Positions 35,483 through 44,804 are shown, counted from the first letter of the stretch. The stretch is 64,000 bases of DNA from Clostridia bacterium (GCA_016887505.1 CP069393.1:124001-188000); one strand, 5' to 3'. Translations and numbers: made by a program. Notes: generated by a model not told the origin, from the sequence alone.

Positions 35483-37771
35483 TCACCCTCTTTGCAGCTG
35501 CACCGAGTAGGTGAAGCGCAGCAAGTTGTTCGCGGTCTTGAACGGGTACTCAAGCGCAAAGCTGGCTGTGATCGATGCACCTGCCGCAGGCGGTGTAGTA
35601 AACTTTAGACCCGGCACGGTCTTGCCCAAAAAGAAGGTTGAGCCGAAGCTCTGTCCGTCCCTTGTCGGGAAACTCTGATAATATAAATTGTATGTCCAGT
35701 TGTAGCTGACACTGCCCGATACGGTTAAGGTCTCTACTTGTTTTGTTCCCGCATTGCCTGCGGTGTCAACGGTGGAAGTCGGTATGGCGGTTAACCCAGT
35801 GCAAGTATCATTTGCAATGCTTATGTTCAGGGTAGGATCATTATCCGCAGCCACTTTAGCGGTCAGCCGTACATATCTTCCGTTATCTGGACTGATTGTA
35901 AAGAAGTCGGTAATATCAGAGTTTTGTGCGAGAGCTGCGTTTACCTTTGTCGCAACTACTGTCGAAGAGTCTCCGCTTGTAACCGGCACCGAAAGGGTGA
36001 TCGGAGAGTTTACCATTCCAGCCGCCGTTACGACAACTGTTGCGTTTCCTGCAGTTCCTATGGTTCCGGTCACATAGATATTTTCCTGTTGCTTTACGGC
36101 GGCGACTCCGGCTGTCGTATTGGTCGAGGTCGAAACGGTGGTCAGCCCCGCGCAGGTGCCATTTGACAGTGCAATATTCAAGCTTGAAACATTAGCCACC
36201 GGCGTTTTAGCGGTTAAGATCACATCCGCACCTGAGACCGACGTATCATATAAAGCTGAAATATTCGCATTGTCTTCAATGGCTGTTTTTATCTTACTCG
36301 CCACTATGCTCGCCGTATCCGATGAGACCACAGGTACGGAGAGGGTGATCGGCGAACCTGTCATGCCGCTTGATGTCACAACAACAGTGGCATTGCCTTC
36401 GCCGCTTAGGAATACTTTCCAATACCTTGCTGATGTTTCTGTAAACTTCCAGACCTGACCTGTCCTCGAAAGCCCTGATACATCCGTCCAATCGCTGTCA
36501 TTGTCTGAGCATTGTATTTTAAGGGTATCTAGCCTTGCGGTCGGTACGGTCAGAATATCAATTTTCAACGTATTGCAGGCCCTTGCAGAACCGAAGTCTA
36601 TTTTAATTGGGTTTACGTCACTTACCACGCAGGATGAAGGATACATCGTATCATCATAACAATCCCACCAAGCTAAGGGATCACGATAATTACGACCTGA
36701 GTATGGCGCTTTTGACGCAAGGTCTCCGAACGTCACTCCGACCGCATTGCAGGTCAACGCCGCAGTATGGTAGTTTTCATACCAGTCGCCGCAGTTATTC
36801 TCCAAATCCACTGTGTAGTCCGTGCCTTCGGTCATTTCCGTGTTGTTTACAAAAATACGGACGGTTCCAGACTGTATCAGCGGGCACTTCATACTGAACT
36901 CGGTGATAGCTCCATCACCCTCGCCGATGACGAGGTGGTCGACCACATAAGGTGGAAAGACGTCATGGTTCGGAAAGGTGAACGCACCGACCCCGGCGAC
37001 GCCGAGATGCTTGACAATGCGGTTGTTGCACTCGCTGTCAAGGAACGTGGTGACAGGCAGATCGTACTGGTAGGTAGTTGTATTACCGGTACCGCCGCTG
37101 AAAGAATAGCTTTTACTGCCGTTATATTTCACGTTCATATCCGAGGAGTACTCCACCGGGAAGCGTGAAAATCGTACATACCCGTCCGTGTTGCCGGTTA
37201 GCAGCCATCGGAACAGATAATTGTTCTCAGCCGTGGGGTATACACCGTTCGCACCGAAGCCGGAAGGGGTACAGGTGGCATAAAAGGTTGCGGTTATATA
37301 CACCACATCCGTATCGGTTTTAGCAATGGCGATCTGATTCCCTTCGGAATCCTGCAACATGGCATGGGACACAATGTAGTAATAAGTGCTAAGTGTGTAG
37401 GTACGCTTTCCTTCGAGCGCTACCTCTGTGATTGTACTGCCGTTGCATTCCGTAGCCTCAAGCTTGATTTGCTTAGTCGTATGCGACGTTGGATATGCGT
37501 AGACTGTTTCCAATGTCGTCACGGCTTTTCGTGTCAGATGGGTAAAAAGAGCCGTATCCGTAACTGCGGGGGTGCCTGAACCAGTTCCAATTGAAATATA
37601 GGTCAGCAGATCGCTTCCTATCGTCATGGGGGAACCTGTCAGCCTAGAATTGAAATAATAATCTGTAATGACGTTGAAGCCGACTGCTGTTTGCTTGACC
37701 TTGCCGCTTTCGGCATCGACCACGCTGATGTCAAAACGGTTATGCAGAACGGCTCGTTCTTGTATCTTCAT
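35483..37771 (-). CDS. Phage tail fibre / receptor-binding protein
   Basis: A 762-residue beta-rich protein, probably contacting the cell surface. It has an N-terminal attachment-like domain (about 1-200). A stretch near residues 400-455 (DFGSARACNTLKIDILTVPTARLDTLKIQCSDN, RYWKVFL) looks like an F5/8 type C-like sugar-binding fold. Two similar ~100-residue modules follow, at about 458-555 and 574-675 (GNATVVVT..GM..SPITLSVPV). The C-terminus ends in a further beta segment (FALEYPFKTANNLLRFTY). The duplicated modules suggest swapping or duplication in adaptation to host receptors. Its stop is 4 bases before the next start. Confidence 0.72.
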   Translation of the reverse strand: MKIQERAVLHNRFDISVVDAESGKVKQTAVGFNVITDYYFNSRLTGSPMTIGSDLLTYISIGTGSGTPAVTDTALFTHLTRKAVTTLETVYAYPTSHTTKQIKLEATECNGSTITEVALEGKRTYTLSTYYYIVSHAMLQDSEGNQIAIAKTDTDVVYITATFYATCTPSGFGANGVYPTAENNYLFRWLLTGNTDGYVRFSRFPVEYSSDMNVKYNGSKSYSFSGGTGNTTTYQYDLPVTTFLDSECNNRIVKHLGVAGVGAFTFPNHDVFPPYVVDHLVIGEGDGAITEFSMKCPLIQSGTVRIFVNNTEMTEGTDYTVDLENNCGDWYENYHTAALTCNAVGVTFGDLASKAPYSGRNYRDPLAWWDCYDDTMYPSSCVVSDVNPIKIDFGSARACNTLKIDILTVPTARLDTLKIQCSDNDSDWTDVSGLSRTGQVWKFTETSARYWKVFLSGEGNATVVVTSSGMTGSPITLSVPVVSSDTASIVASKIKTAIEDNANISALYDTSVSGADVILTAKTPVANVSSLNIALSNGTCAGLTTVSTSTNTTAGVAAVKQQENIYVTGTIGTAGNATVVVTAAGMVNSPITLSVPVTSGDSSTVVATKVNAALAQNSDITDFFTISPDNGRYVRLTAKVAADNDPTLNISIANDTCTGLTAIPTSTVDTAGNAGTKQVETLTVSGSVSYNWTYNLYYQSFPTRDGQSFGSTFFLGKTVPGLKFTTPPAAGASITASFALEYPFKTANNLLRFTYSVQLQRG

Positions 37772-37783
37772 ATTGAAAACCTC

Positions 37784-39187
37784 CTAAATCGGTAATGTTG
37801 AAACAGGCTGCAGGCTGACAGAAGAAGCCACAACAGCAATGACAGCCGTATGCGCGGGCTGGAAACACTCAGTGAAAACAGCTTCGTCAATCCACGCACC
37901 AGTTGAAACTATGGATATGCCTGCCGTTTCGTTTTCAAAGGAGAAGTAGTCCATGGTTTCTGCGGCGGCTACAACGCTCAGGGCGGGTAGAAACCATCTT
38001 TGTGAGCCGAGCTTGTAATACCAGAGCGAGCGGTATTCTGGCGTTGTAATGGTTACTGCTACCGTTCTGCGGATATCGGAACTCGTATATAGAACAATCG
38101 CCTGTTCTTCACTGTCATAGGAAGTGGAGGTGATAGTTACACCGGAAACGGAGAGGGTGCATTTCACCGGGAATCCCGCATCGATACTTCCATTCAAAGG
38201 CTTTGTAAGATTGATTTTAAAGCCATAGCACAAAAATCCTGTATCGCGGTTCAACTTCTCCACTGAAGCCACTGAGATTTCTTCCGTGTCCGGCTCATCC
38301 AGTAGAACATAAGGATAAGCGGCATTTCCTGATGCGTACTCCTTGCTCAGAGTGTCCATTTGATCAATATCGGAAATCCACATCTTCACGTTTGAGGCGT
38401 TGATGTGGACTGTTTCCGGCCGGACGCTCATTCCGGCATAGTTCCGATGCGTCAAAGCCAGCAGCATCCGGCCATTATTCTGCGTCAGGAATCCGATACG
38501 GAAGTCGTTGGTGCGGACGACCGAAAGTGTCGTATTTCCCGTACCAAGTGGTGTGACTTCATGCTCCGCTTCCCAGATATAGCTTCCATTGTCTTGACAG
38601 CAGAGCGCCCGGTAATACACAGAACCGCTCTTGAGATAGCCGATGATTAAGCCTTGGTCAAGGTCCGGTTCAACGCTGGACTGCCAACCCTTACAGGAAG
38701 ATATCTGGGAAACGCCTGTGGCAAGCAGAGAGACATTATTGCTGTCCGTCCAGCTTTGAACATACAGATTGCCGTACCGCACATAAAAAATATAAGGGTA
38801 TTCCTCGGTTTGAAGGTAATACCATTCCTTTTCGGCGTTCATTTTCCACACGCCGTTAAATTCAATCGCCACATCGGTTGCTGTACCAAGCGTCCACTGG
38901 TATTCCCACGGATACTCCAAGCCAGCCGGGAACTTCCTTATATACACCTTAGCGACTCCGTCATCCAAACAGATGGAATAAGCCAGAGATAAATCAGATT
39001 CACCGGCGGACTGACGCACAGCCACATCGCCGAACGCGGGAGTGATGTCCTCGTGAATCGGCTCAGAGAGCAGCGAGTTGACGGAGGTCTGCGTGGCTAC
39101 CACACGGAGATTTGCCATGCTGTCCGTGTTTTCTACCTTGAAGCGGTTTGCGAGTTTTTCTTTTAGCGCAGTTGGTATGCTTCTCAT
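37784..39187 (-). CDS. Phage tail protein, large beta-propeller-like
   Basis: A 467-residue protein placed after the tape measure. Several short repeating strands with aromatic turns (WEYQWTLGT, GVWKMNAEKEWYY, YGNLYVQSW) suggest a beta-propeller or prism fold. The N-terminus (MRSIPTALKEKLANRF) resembles that of prophage tail proteins of Firmicutes. It overlaps the previous gene by 4 bases. A distal tail or fibre-assembly role is inferred from location; no catalytic motif seen. Confidence 0.6.
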   Translation of the reverse strand: MRSIPTALKEKLANRFKVENTDSMANLRVVATQTSVNSLLSEPIHEDITPAFGDVAVRQSAGESDLSLAYSICLDDGVAKVYIRKFPAGLEYPWEYQWTLGTATDVAIEFNGVWKMNAEKEWYYLQTEEYPYIFYVRYGNLYVQSWTDSNNVSLLATGVSQISSCKGWQSSVEPDLDQGLIIGYLKSGSVYYRALCCQDNGSYIWEAEHEVTPLGTGNTTLSVVRTNDFRIGFLTQNNGRMLLALTHRNYAGMSVRPETVHINASNVKMWISDIDQMDTLSKEYASGNAAYPYVLLDEPDTEEISVASVEKLNRDTGFLCYGFKINLTKPLNGSIDAGFPVKCTLSVSGVTITSTSYDSEEQAIVLYTSSDIRRTVAVTITTPEYRSLWYYKLGSQRWFLPALSVVAAAETMDYFSFENETAGISIVSTGAWIDEAVFTECFQPAHTAVIAVVASSVSLQPVSTLPI

Positions 39188-39531
39188 GGGTCGCTCACCT
39201 CGCTTGCTGACGCAAGAGTAGCTGTGACCTTGTACCAGCCTGCCGCCTGATAATCAAAGTTACCAAGTTCAATAACTCTTCCTGTGAAAACGCCCTGTTT
39301 TACAGAACACTCAAGGAGCGGAACGCTATCCTCTGCTGTCATCAATGCGACTTTCCCGGCTTCATTAACATAGAGAGTCAGCTTATAATGTACGGTCGGC
39401 GAGCCGAAACGGGTCAGATACTCTGTACCGTTAAGGGCGGTCTGCACAGTGCGTATGACCTCCTGCGTTTTTCTAAAAGATACAAAGCGCGTGATGATTT
39501 CACTTGTCTCTGTATTTTTCAAATAACTCAT
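39184..39531 (-). CDS. Small tail protein after the tape measure
   Basis: A 115-residue beta-rich protein (YLTRFGSPTVHYKLTLYVNEAGKVALMTAEDSVPLLECSVKQG). It starts 4 bases before the tape-measure stop and ends 4 bases into the next gene, so the run is tightly coupled. Its place between tape measure and tail-tip genes suits a distal tail or tail-length accessory protein, but I recognise no family. Confidence 0.6.
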   Translation of the reverse strand: MSYLKNTETSEIITRFVSFRKTQEVIRTVQTALNGTEYLTRFGSPTVHYKLTLYVNEAGKVALMTAEDSVPLLECSVKQGVFTGRVIELGNFDYQAAGWYKVTATLASASEVSDP

Positions 39532-41807
39532 ACACGCACCTCCTGTCTGAGCCGGTCGATAATGATGTCCACGACTGAAATCATTTCACCGTCTGAACTT
39601 ACTCCTTCCACACGAATGACGCCCGTATGCTCTACGGTTTTCTTTAAGTCAAGCGAGGTATCGTTCATCACTCTACCTATGCCAGTATTCATATCAAGAT
39701 CAAAGTCAGTTGGGATCGAGTCAGTAATGTCTTTTTCAATGCCCTTCATGGAATCGGTGAATCCGACGCCGATGCCGAGGCCCATATTTTCGCCGATACC
39801 TGCAAACACCTTTGACGGTGAGTTGATGCCCAGTAAGCTTTTTGCCCCATCAACAATGCCGGAAAAGAAGCCGCTGACTTTATCACTGATCCAGCTGCCC
39901 ATGGATTTGATGCCGTCCCATAGGCCGGAAACGATGTTCTTGCCGATTTCAAATACAGCGCCGACAGCTTTGCCCAGCCCAAGAATTAGAGCTGAGATAA
40001 TTTGGGGTAAGGACGCTACAAGCTGAGGTATGGCCTTGATTAAACCAGCCGCAAGTTGAACGGTAAGCTGTATACCCATGGAAATGATGGCGGGTAGGTT
40101 ATTGGTGATGAAATTGATGATGCTCGTAATAATTTGAGGCAGCGCAGCAATCAGCTCTGGTAGCGCGTTCAGTAATCCCTCTGCCAAGCCCTTGATAATT
40201 GCGAAGGCTGCCTCGAGGATTTTGTCCATGTTATCGAGTAGCACCTGAACAATCAGGAGAATTGCCTCAACGATGGAAGGGATCAGTTCCGGCAGAGCCT
40301 CTGCAATACCCAAAGCCAGTGTGACGATCATCTGAATCGCGGCTTCAATGATGGCAGGCAGATTGTCGATGATGCCTTGCACAAGTGTAAGGACAAGCTG
40401 CAGAGCGCCTTCTGTGATAGCGGGCAGAGCCTCAATTAAACCTTGAAGCAGCGTCATGACGATAGAGGAAGCACAATCAACGATCGTTGGCAGGTTTTCA
40501 ACTATTGAGCTTACGATGGCCATGACAATGTCCATCCCAACCTGAATGATTCTTGGGAGGTTCTCCATAATCATGTCCACCATACCGCCCACAGTATTTC
40601 CAATAACCTCGCTGATTTTATCGAAGTCATCGCCAGCTTCAACCAGTCCGGAGGTGAAGTCTCCGAGTAATGAAACTCCATCATCGGCGAGGGTTTGCAG
40701 CTGTGGTAGAAGTACGGTCCCCATCACACGTTGTGCGGCTTCCGAACCTTGCTTCAGCCTCTGAACAGAATCATCAAAGGCCCCGAGCTTTTCGATGCTT
40801 TCTTCGCTTAAGACAGCACCCATCCGCTTTGCTTCCTCGGTCAGTGCGGCGATGCCAGCACTACCTTGAGCAATCAGTGGATTTAGCTCCTGAGCGCTCT
40901 TACCAAAAATCTGCATAGCAAGAGCGTCGCGTTCGGTCTCGTTTGAGATTTTCCCAAGGGCATCGATGGTTTCCCAATATACCGTCTCGCTGTCCCTGAG
41001 TTGACCATTACTGTCTGCCACGGAGATGCCCAGCTTCGCATATGCGTCAGCGAACTTAGATGAGCCATCTCTGGCATTCGACATTGATTTTACCTGCTTG
41101 GCCATAGACCCGGTTAAGGTCTCCATCGAAACGTCGACAAGGTCAGCCGCATAGCTGTAGGCTTGCAGACTTTCTACGGACATACCGGTGACGGTGGATT
41201 GTGTCAGCATTTCATCTGCATAAGCGGCAGCTTCTACCGTCATGTCGACGAGCGCCTTACCCGCCCCAATGGCAGCAGTGCCGATAGCTGCGAAGGCCAC
41301 ACCCATAGCTGCCCCGACACCTTTGACGACGGAACCCAGCTTTTCAAATTTTCCTCCAGCCGAATCTGCATCTTTGCCTGTTTTATCAAGTTCATCGCCA
41401 AATTGGTCCGCTTGTTTTTCAGCTGCGTTAAACTCGTCGGCGACGCTATCCAGGGCTTTTTCATTGCCCTTTAGCTCACGCTCCATACCATTGAGTTCAG
41501 CTTGGGCATTATTAAGTTGAACAGCCCAGGCTTGAGTTCGGCGGTCATTTTCACCAAACGAGGAGGATGCATTCTCAAGTGCTTTACGCAGGGTTTCGAT
41601 TTTATCTTTTTGAGCATCGATCTGCTTGGTGAGCACCTCATTCTTGGAGGTGAGGGACTGGACGCTATTTTCGTTTTTGCCGAACTCAGACTCGACCAGT
41701 TTCATCTCGGAGCCTAGCACCTTGAACGACTGATTAATGTCAGAGAGGGCTCTTTTGAATTCTTTCTCACCCTCAACGCCTATTTTTAAGCCAAAGTTAT
41801 CCGCCAT
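39528..41807 (-). CDS. Tail tape measure protein
   Basis: 759 residues that set tail length and sit in the tail lumen. The N-terminus has coiled coil (FKRALSDINQSFKVLGSEMKLVESEFGKNENSVQ, about 17-130). A hydrophobic region (AMGVAFAAIGTAAIGAGKALV) and a very long array of amphipathic/hydrophobic repeats such as LPAIIEAAIQMIVTLALGIAEALPELI (about 400-620) follow. A glycine-rich IGKNIVSGLWDGIKSMGSWISDKVSGFF and NSPSKVFAGIGENMGLGIGVGF mark the C-terminal tape-measure signature. It follows the frameshifted chaperone genes as expected in this phage type. Confidence 0.93.
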   Translation of the reverse strand: MADNFGLKIGVEGEKEFKRALSDINQSFKVLGSEMKLVESEFGKNENSVQSLTSKNEVLTKQIDAQKDKIETLRKALENASSSFGENDRRTQAWAVQLNNAQAELNGMERELKGNEKALDSVADEFNAAEKQADQFGDELDKTGKDADSAGGKFEKLGSVVKGVGAAMGVAFAAIGTAAIGAGKALVDMTVEAAAYADEMLTQSTVTGMSVESLQAYSYAADLVDVSMETLTGSMAKQVKSMSNARDGSSKFADAYAKLGISVADSNGQLRDSETVYWETIDALGKISNETERDALAMQIFGKSAQELNPLIAQGSAGIAALTEEAKRMGAVLSEESIEKLGAFDDSVQRLKQGSEAAQRVMGTVLLPQLQTLADDGVSLLGDFTSGLVEAGDDFDKISEVIGNTVGGMVDMIMENLPRIIQVGMDIVMAIVSSIVENLPTIVDCASSIVMTLLQGLIEALPAITEGALQLVLTLVQGIIDNLPAIIEAAIQMIVTLALGIAEALPELIPSIVEAILLIVQVLLDNMDKILEAAFAIIKGLAEGLLNALPELIAALPQIITSIINFITNNLPAIISMGIQLTVQLAAGLIKAIPQLVASLPQIISALILGLGKAVGAVFEIGKNIVSGLWDGIKSMGSWISDKVSGFFSGIVDGAKSLLGINSPSKVFAGIGENMGLGIGVGFTDSMKGIEKDITDSIPTDFDLDMNTGIGRVMNDTSLDLKKTVEHTGVIRVEGVSSDGEMISVVDIIIDRLRQEVRV

Positions 41808-41822
41808 GTTCCCATCACCTCC

Positions 41823-42397
41823 TTAAATGCCGTTTGGTATGATTTCATCGATGTAATACTCGCGGGCTGCCTTAGCGAGTCCGTTGAACTGCTTGTATAC
41901 CTCCCACTGGTCGAGCAAATGTCCGATAGGCATCAGCCAAACTTCCTGCTCAGAGCGATGAAGGAGGGATACGCCGTAAAAAATCAGTCGGGCAAACAAC
42001 TCATCGTCGCTTACCCGACCTGTGCGTTTTTTGAGGGTTCATCCTCGCTTTCAACATGGCGCTTCGTTCCTTTATACATGGCGTCCATGATGGCGTTTTT
42101 ATACTCCGCGAGCTCGAAGGGAGAGGTGAGAAGCTCGACAGTCTCCTCAGTAAGCAGATCCCGTTTCTTCGATGGATTCTGCAAATTGTGGACCAGCACC
42201 GATTGATTTGCCAGCAAAGTGATCAGCCAAACAACCTCATCCAGTGCCATCTCAAAGTTCTCCGTCTTCATGAGCTTTTCGCCCAAATTAGAAAGACCGC
42301 CATATCGTTTGGCGATCTCCTTAGTTGCTTTGGTCGTCAGGAGCATTTCATACTCCTGGCCACCAATTGATATTCCTGACGTTCTTTCATTATCCAT
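41823..42397 (-). CDS. Frameshifted tail assembly chaperone (G-T type fusion)
   Basis: After a -1 slip at 42026-42032 the ribosome would continue past the 42011 stop in the frame reading KKRTGRVSDDELFARLIFYGVSLL, ending ...YYIDEIIPNGI at 41823. The total is 191 residues. Such long and short forms (as in lambda gpG and gpGT) coat the tape measure during tail assembly. The downstream frame has no good ribosome binding site of its own and starts exactly at the slip site. Confidence 0.75.
42011..42397 (-). CDS. Tail assembly chaperone, short form (G-like)
   Basis: 128 residues; helical, starting at ATG 42397 a short space after the major tail protein gene. It contains FEMALDEVVWLITLLANQSVLVHN and an acidic tail (VESEDEPSKNAQVG). 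Its length and place between major tail protein and tape measure fit the gpG-type chaperone. The 3' end carries the slippery A AAA AAC, which gives the fused longer product. Confidence 0.82.
   Translation of the reverse strand: MDNERTSGISIGGQEYEMLLTTKATKEIAKRYGGLSNLGEKLMKTENFEMALDEVVWLITLLANQSVLVHNLQNPSKKRDLLTEETVELLTSPFELAEYKNAIMDAMYKGTKRHVESEDEPSKNAQVG
42026..42032 (-). promoter_or_regulatory. Programmed -1 ribosomal frameshift site
   Basis: The minus-strand heptamer A AAA AAC (codons AAA AAC in the zero frame, after tcA) is a canonical -1 slippery sequence. Tandem slip gives AAA AAA followed by CGC ACA GGT, which matches the open -1 frame. Confidence 0.8.
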
Positions 42398-42411
42398 TTG
42401 CTATCCCTCCG

Positions 42412-43002
42412 TTACGGTGTGACGGTGAAAACAGGCTCATAAACCTGCGTGTACCAGCCGGTAATCACTGAAGCTGGAACGCTCGCATCGTCCTCATTGA
42501 CTTCCGATTTCCACGGATGCTTTCCGTTGCCATCAAGCTTATTTCTTCGCACCACAGTTCCTTCGATAGTCGGAGTGGAGAAGGTAATGCTGTCGCCCTT
42601 GGTGGCGAGGTTGGTAGCCGGGATGCCGAATACCACACGGTAAAGCCAGAAGTATCGATATTTACCGTTTGACTTCTTAGCTCTGAAGCCAACGGCCACA
42701 GGTGAACCGCCATCTTCACTGCCGGACACAACGACGTTATTATCGTCAAGCGTTGCTCCGGTCAGGTCCTCAGCTGCTGTCACGCCGATATCATCAATGC
42801 CAAGGGAAAGGGTCCCGCTCTTGAATTCCTTCACGATTTCAGCAGGGCCATCATCGGCATACAGAGTTGCTTCAGCGAGCTCTACGGACAAGTCTGCCTT
42901 CATCGCTTTTGCAAGCTGGATGGGCGTGCCATAGGTTTCATTGCCGCTCAAGTCCTCTGTGATTTTGGCGTAATACAGTTTATCTAATCCGATAGTCGCC
43001 AT
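42412..43002 (-). CDS. Major tail tube protein
   Basis: 196 residues. The N-terminal MATIGLDKLYYAKITED and internal GTLSLGIDDIGVTAAEDLTGA strand pattern fit the phi13-type major tail protein family of siphophages. It polymerises into the tail tube around the tape measure. It lies between the tail terminator gene and the chaperone gene, as usual. A start at ATG 43002 is followed closely by a short gap to the next gene. Confidence 0.9.
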   Translation of the reverse strand: MATIGLDKLYYAKITEDLSGNETYGTPIQLAKAMKADLSVELAEATLYADDGPAEIVKEFKSGTLSLGIDDIGVTAAEDLTGATLDDNNVVVSGSEDGGSPVAVGFRAKKSNGKYRYFWLYRVVFGIPATNLATKGDSITFSTPTIEGTVVRRNKLDGNGKHPWKSEVNEDDASVPASVITGWYTQVYEPVFTVTP

Positions 43003-43005
43003 TTG

Positions 43006-43344
43006 TTAATCCTCCAATTCGTAGTTTTTCGCCACATCAATGGCGTAATGGTGATAGCCGGTATCATCCTCATGTCCGATGTACCGGCGGTCGGTAATTA
43101 TGAAATCCGCTTCCAGAAGGAGGCGGACAATTTGGTTTTTGAGAGCCGTATAGCTTCCCTTGTCAAACAGCGATATCCGCGCCTCCTGGATTTCGTGCCG
43201 GGGTTTATCGTCGGTATATAGCTCGAACGTATCAACCATCGGCGTGATCACAGCATATTTATCTGGTGCAGGATCTGAAAACACGCCTGTTTCCAGTGGA
43301 ACGAGGGGTGATATGATGGTGTTTAGTTCACTGAGAAGGCTCAT
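43006..43344 (-). CDS. Tail terminator / DUF3168-like protein
   Basis: 112 residues (MSLLSELNTIISPLVPLETGVFSDPAPDKYAVITPM ... HHYAIDVAKNYELED). Short length, position and PDKYAVITP/DKGSY.ALKNQIV segments fit tail-completion proteins of the DUF3168/gp17 type, which cap the tail tube next to the neck. Overlaps the preceding gene by 4 bases (ATGA). Confidence 0.8.
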   Translation of the reverse strand: MSLLSELNTIISPLVPLETGVFSDPAPDKYAVITPMVDTFELYTDDKPRHEIQEARISLFDKGSYTALKNQIVRLLLEADFIITDRRYIGHEDDTGYHHYAIDVAKNYELED

Positions 43345-43772
43345 ATTTTCTCAACCTCCTCCTCAAATACCCTGATCATCGCATCCACACAGGCATTTTT
43401 ACTTGCCGTTTTCGCGGGCTTCAGAAAAGGTTTAGGCGGCTGTCCATGTTTGCCATACTCCAAAACCCCTGCAACCATAGCGTTGCTTTTGCCATCCCTG
43501 CGAGGTTCGGAAAAGCCGACCTTAACGTTGAAATTACCGTCCCGGTCTTGTCTGGCAGAGGAGACTCCAAGGGCTGAAACGAGCTCACCAGTGGATCTGC
43601 TATCTTCCTTCGTACCATTTCCAATAACACTCTGTAGGTTGCTTTTTACTTTAGCCTCTACAACCTCGCCGCCTGCTTTCAGTACGCGGGGAATAATCTC
43701 ATCTGTTTTCTCGCCAAGCCTTGAGAGCTTCATCAGGAAGTCCTCCGGCATTTTAAATGTTGTTTTAGCCAC
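43341..43772 (-). CDS. HK97 gp10-like head-tail connector protein
   Basis: 143 residues; sequence GGEVVEAKVKSNL, GELVSALGVSSARQDRDGNFNVKVGF and YGKHGQPPKPFLKPA matches the HK97-gp10-type head-tail joining protein family. The FL.P motif near residue 120 is typical. Overlaps both neighbours by a few bases, so it is co-translated in the morphogenesis run. Confidence 0.9.
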   Translation of the reverse strand: MAKTTFKMPEDFLMKLSRLGEKTDEIIPRVLKAGGEVVEAKVKSNLQSVIGNGTKEDSRSTGELVSALGVSSARQDRDGNFNVKVGFSEPRRDGKSNAMVAGVLEYGKHGQPPKPFLKPAKTASKNACVDAMIRVFEEEVEKI

Positions 43773-44097
43773 TGGGTTTCACCTCCTTGGCAAGAACCTC
43801 AAGATACATGCCGCGCCCTTTGACATCTTCCACCGAGGTAATTTCAAAGCGACCCTCTTTGTTCACCACAATCATCGCAGTCGTAATGGTCACACCGGGT
43901 ATGCGGCGAAAACGGAAAAGGTCGGTGGCTTCAGAGAAGCTGGCTCTGTTTGCCCATTTCTCATTGCCGTGCCGACCCTCCCGATACGCTTTGACAGAGG
44001 CAATGATGTTGTCAACTTCCGTCCGGAAACCCTCAGCATCTTTCATGGTCACTTTTTCAATGATGTCAATGAAGGTGTTCATCTTTCCATAGCTCAT
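43765..44097 (-). CDS. Phage head closure protein (SPP1 gp16-like)
   Basis: 110 residues starting at ATG 44097 with GGAAGG 7-11 bases upstream. A longer frame from 44151 reads through the previous gene and is rejected. FTIDIIEKVTMKDAEGFRTE and RFRRIPGVTITTAMIVVNKEGRFEITSVEDVKGRGMYLEV match the head-tail adaptor/stopper proteins. It would seal the portal-connector channel after packaging. Confidence 0.85.
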   Translation of the reverse strand: MSYGKMNTFIDIIEKVTMKDAEGFRTEVDNIIASVKAYREGRHGNEKWANRASFSEATDLFRFRRIPGVTITTAMIVVNKEGRFEITSVEDVKGRGMYLEVLAKEVKPSG

Positions 44098-44099
44098 AA

Positions 44100-44408
44100 T
44101 CACACCTTCCAATCCCGGTCCAGCCGAAGTAAGAGGTTGACCGTATTCCAAACCTGCTGTCCAGCCTGGACGTTGTCCGCAAAAAAGCCGCCTGTGCTGC
44201 CGTCCCTTGATTCATAGAAGTGGGACGACAGCATGATAACGGCTTGTTCGGTGGTGGGCGGCATTAAGCTGGCTGTATAGGTGTTTTCGGGTAGATGCTG
44301 ATAGCTCTCGGCGTACCTGACGGCAGCGGTGATGTACATCTGCAAAAGTCCATCATCTGCCGAGTGCTCAAGAATGAGGTTTGCCTTAACTTTTTCAAGC
44401 AGTGTCAT
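44100..44408 (-). CDS. Head-tail connector protein (HK97 gp6-like)
   Basis: 102 residues: LLEKVKANLILEHSADDGLLQMYITAAVRYAESYQHL and the C-terminal GGFFADNVQAGQQVWNTVNLLLRLDR resemble gp6-like adaptor proteins, which bind the portal ring. The helical DDxLL.MYI.AAVRY.E pattern is typical. Stop lies 2 bases before the next start. Confidence 0.88.
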   Translation of the reverse strand: MTLLEKVKANLILEHSADDGLLQMYITAAVRYAESYQHLPENTYTASLMPPTTEQAVIMLSSHFYESRDGSTGGFFADNVQAGQQVWNTVNLLLRLDRDWKV

Positions 44409-44432
44409 ACCGTCACCATCCTTTCCTTATTA

Positions 44433-44792
44433 CTAACTGTCTGCCGCCATTAACCCAGCAGTTTTCAGATTTGCAAGCAGCGCATTGAAATCAGAAAGGA
44501 GTCCTGCGATGTCCTCAGCAGTGCTTGCCGTTTGGTTCTCGGCTATGGACGGTTCCGACACAGTTGGGTAAGTTGGAACATAAAGAATTCCGTCAGGACC
44601 GACTTTTACAGGAACGGTATCCATTTCTGTTTTAGCCGCTGCCTTGATTCCACCCAGCGTGGTTTCAGTAGCGATGGATACGGAAGCAGAAGGAAACCCC
44701 GTTACCGAGGCTCCCTCCTTGATTTCAAGCGTGCCGCCTATGACGGTTTTCTCGCCGCCTTGTTCGGTGTAGTTCTTTGCGTTATAGCTCAT
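44433..44792 (-). CDS. Head fibre protein
   Basis: 119 residues: YTEQGGEKTVIGGTLEIKEGASVTGFPSA then a linker and an Ala-rich helical C-terminus (DIAGLLSDFNALLANLKTAGL). This matches the short phage head fibre family (phi29 gp8.5-like), which decorate the capsid. It lies just after the major capsid gene, its normal place. Essentiality in related phages is usually low. Confidence 0.82.
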   Translation of the reverse strand: MSYNAKNYTEQGGEKTVIGGTLEIKEGASVTGFPSASVSIATETTLGGIKAAAKTEMDTVPVKVGPDGILYVPTYPTVSEPSIAENQTASTAEDIAGLLSDFNALLANLKTAGLMAADS

Positions 44793-44804
44793 ACTGCACC
44801 TCCG

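Noticed and set aside
35400-35560. Similarity between the end of the fibre and the start of the next tail protein (F.YS...NNLLRF)
   Set aside because: Only a few residues shared; short beta-strand patterns are easily matched by chance.
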